Part shown: piece after piece, positions 42,188 to 43,822 of the stretch
How positions within the stretch are numbered: the first letter of the stretch is position 1
Layout of the letters: each line of letters begins with the position of its first letter
DNA from: Suillus spraguei
Taxonomy: Eukaryota > Basidiomycota > Agaricomycetes > Boletales > Suillaceae
Reading direction: 5' to 3'
Length of the DNA: 43,822 nucleotides
Assembly: GCA_016800925.1 (NCBI GenBank)
Contig: JABCPU010000516.1
Location: 1-43,822, forward strand
Made by a program: the position numbers and the translations under genes
The notes under the pieces: model-generated
What the model was told of the DNA's origin: nothing
The model's input: only the letters and a program-made list of their open reading frames with translations
Database searches by the model: none

Positions 42188-43822
42188 ATGGAGGAACAGT
42201 ACCTCTGTGATTGTCTTATGAAATGTGCAGGTGTTCGTCAGCATGTATCTCGAGCAACCTACTATCGTCATGCAAAATATCGCACTCCCAAGTCTACCGT
42301 CTTTGATAAAACTCTCACCACCTTGATCCAGGCCAATTCTGCCAATTCCAGCAGTGTCCAGCTCAATAACTCGGACGTGGATGTCCAGCCCACACACCAT
42401 CATACTCTCAAGCGTAGACGCATTGACAGTGGCACTAGCACACATGCACTGTCTGATGATAAACAGATCATTACAGATGTGCTGACTTATTGTCACTCAC
42501 CAGGGTGATGCACTCGAGGGACACCATGATGTGCCTCAGGTCCGTCCTGATGTGCTTGATCCTGGGCTGGATGACTTGGACACACACGCAGGGCAAGATG
42601 ACTCAGATGTGTATACAGGGCAGGATGACGCTTCTGGGTTGCAGACTCTTGAGGACTCCCAGGGACATAACAGAGACGAGAATGTGCCACCCCATGAGCC
42701 CGAGGAGGAAGAAATTCGAGGGGTCCTAATGATGCAGACCCTCGAACAGATCATACCATTGGGCTGAATGATGCAGACCTAGCAGAACTATCTCGACTCT
42801 CTCGACTCGATGATATCAAAGATGCAATGATACTTATCCAGGCTCTTCGTAGTGCAACATTAGACGATGGAGTTATCAACATTGAGCCAGATGCTCTTGA
42901 ACGCCTTCGCAACCCGCCTCGAGAGATTCTGAGTATCGATGACCCTGACATACTACTGTCGCTAAAGCTATTCCTTGCCGATACCACCGAAGCTGCATAC
43001 AGTTCAATACGTAGTGCTATCATGGAACGCTTTCCTGATTCCGAAGTGTTATCACACTATCAAATCCGTCGTCGAGTCGCTCTACTTAGTGGGATTCAGC
43101 CTATCGTGCATGACATGTGCATAGACTCGTGCATAGCGTTTTGCGGGCCCTGGAGACACCATGATAAGTGTCCGAAGTGCGGTCAAGATCGTTATGACCA
43201 GAATATCTTACGCAAGAGTCGAGGGAGAAAAAAAATACCTGTTCGAGTCTTCGAGACTGTCCCTGTCGCAGACCAGATTCAAGCACTTTGGAGGGATCCC
43301 AGCAGTGCGCAAAAGATGCAATACCGGGATGATACAACCAATGCTCTTCTTGCAAAGCTCAGGGAAAATGGTGGTGTTGTCGATGCTTACGAAGATTTCT
43401 TTCACGGGAGAGACTATCTTGACGCTGTCAGATCTGGAAAGATCAAAGATGGTGATCCTATACTAATGCTTTCGATCAACGGCGCTCAGCTGTACGAGAG
43501 TAAGCAATCAGACTGTTGGATATATATTTGGGTAGTATTCGACCATCACCCACAGGAACGCTACAAAAAGAAGTACGTTCTACCTGGAGGATTCATTCCC
43601 GGTCCCAATAAGCAAAGAACGTGGACTCGTTCTTGTTTCCTGGCCTATATCATCTTGCGGCTGTTCAGCGTGAGGGTCTCACCATCTGGGATGCATCACG
43701 AAATCGTGTATTCAATTCAATGCCCTTCCTCGCTCTTGCAACTGCAGATGGCCCGGGTATGGTCTATCTCAATGGGCTCGTAGGTTCGCATGGAGGTAAT
43801 GGATGTCGACTTTACTGTGGTT
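42188..43822 (+). pseudogene. tnp2-type (CACTA/EnSpm) transposase, 5' part, frameshifted
   Basis: ATG at 42188 starts EEQYLCDCLMKCAGVRQHVS then TYYRHAKYR, the N-terminal cysteine-containing motif common in basidiomycete tnp2 transposases. After an acidic linker comes LMIL-type QALRSATLDDGVIN and the core: MCIDSCIAFCGPW, CPKCGQDRYD, NGAQLYESKQSDCWIYIWVVFD, KKKYVLPGGFIPGPNK, and, in a shifted frame, VDSFLFPGLYHLAAVQREG and FLALATADGPGMVYLNGLVG. Frame shifts near 42720 and at about 43616 indicate decay. It is cut by the window end, so the catalytic C-terminal part and element ends are not visible. Confidence 0.78.

Overview
The window looks like nuclear DNA of a mushroom-forming basidiomycete (Agaricomycetes). 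Protein-coding genes have many introns of about 45-60 bp. The gene content includes an AA14-type lytic polysaccharide monooxygenase, a DUF6533 multi-pass membrane protein, and tnp2-type and Harbinger DNA transposons. These assignments come from reading motifs by eye; no database search was run.

Layout. 1-14.6 kb is a repeat-dense, CpG-poor block. It holds the 5' part of a decayed LINE (minus), a dispersed repeat carrying a MITE, two related solo LTRs (one with a 5-bp target duplication), a dead Harbinger element, a candidate LTR, a 7-bp G-rich minisatellite, and a cluster of modular hairpin repeats. 14.9-17.2 kb is a tandem duplication around a small six-cysteine secreted-protein gene. The second copy is broken by a solo LTR flanked by a 4-bp duplication. 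18.2-38.8 kb is the gene-rich part: an FAD monooxygenase (+), MED22 (-) preceded by a small spliced ORF that overlaps its start codon, a RAD51D-like recombinase (+), an AA14 LPMO (-), a SERINC/TMS1 protein (-), a DUF6533 protein (+), a Rieske/AIF-like oxidoreductase (-), a calcineurin-like phosphoesterase (+) and a serine-rich single-span membrane protein (-). 39.2-41.4 kb is an inverted, frameshifted copy of the monooxygenase. 41.5 kb to the end holds hairpins and then the 5' part of a tnp2 (CACTA/EnSpm) transposon running off the window.

The genes do not form an obvious pathway; this is a housekeeping and secretome neighbourhood bordered by transposon-rich DNA. The main themes are (i) CpG-to-TpG/CpA decay of repeats, seen in repeat pairs, in minisatellite variants and in CGA-to-TGA stop codons of the transposase; (ii) compact gene architecture (start codons 43 bp apart, TGATG overlap, 10- and 14-nt exons encoding cofactor motifs, GC-AG introns); and (iii) young duplications that produce gene fragments. 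The best candidates for something undescribed are the double-hairpin repeat family at 13.84-14.65 kb and the spliced small ORF joined to MED22.
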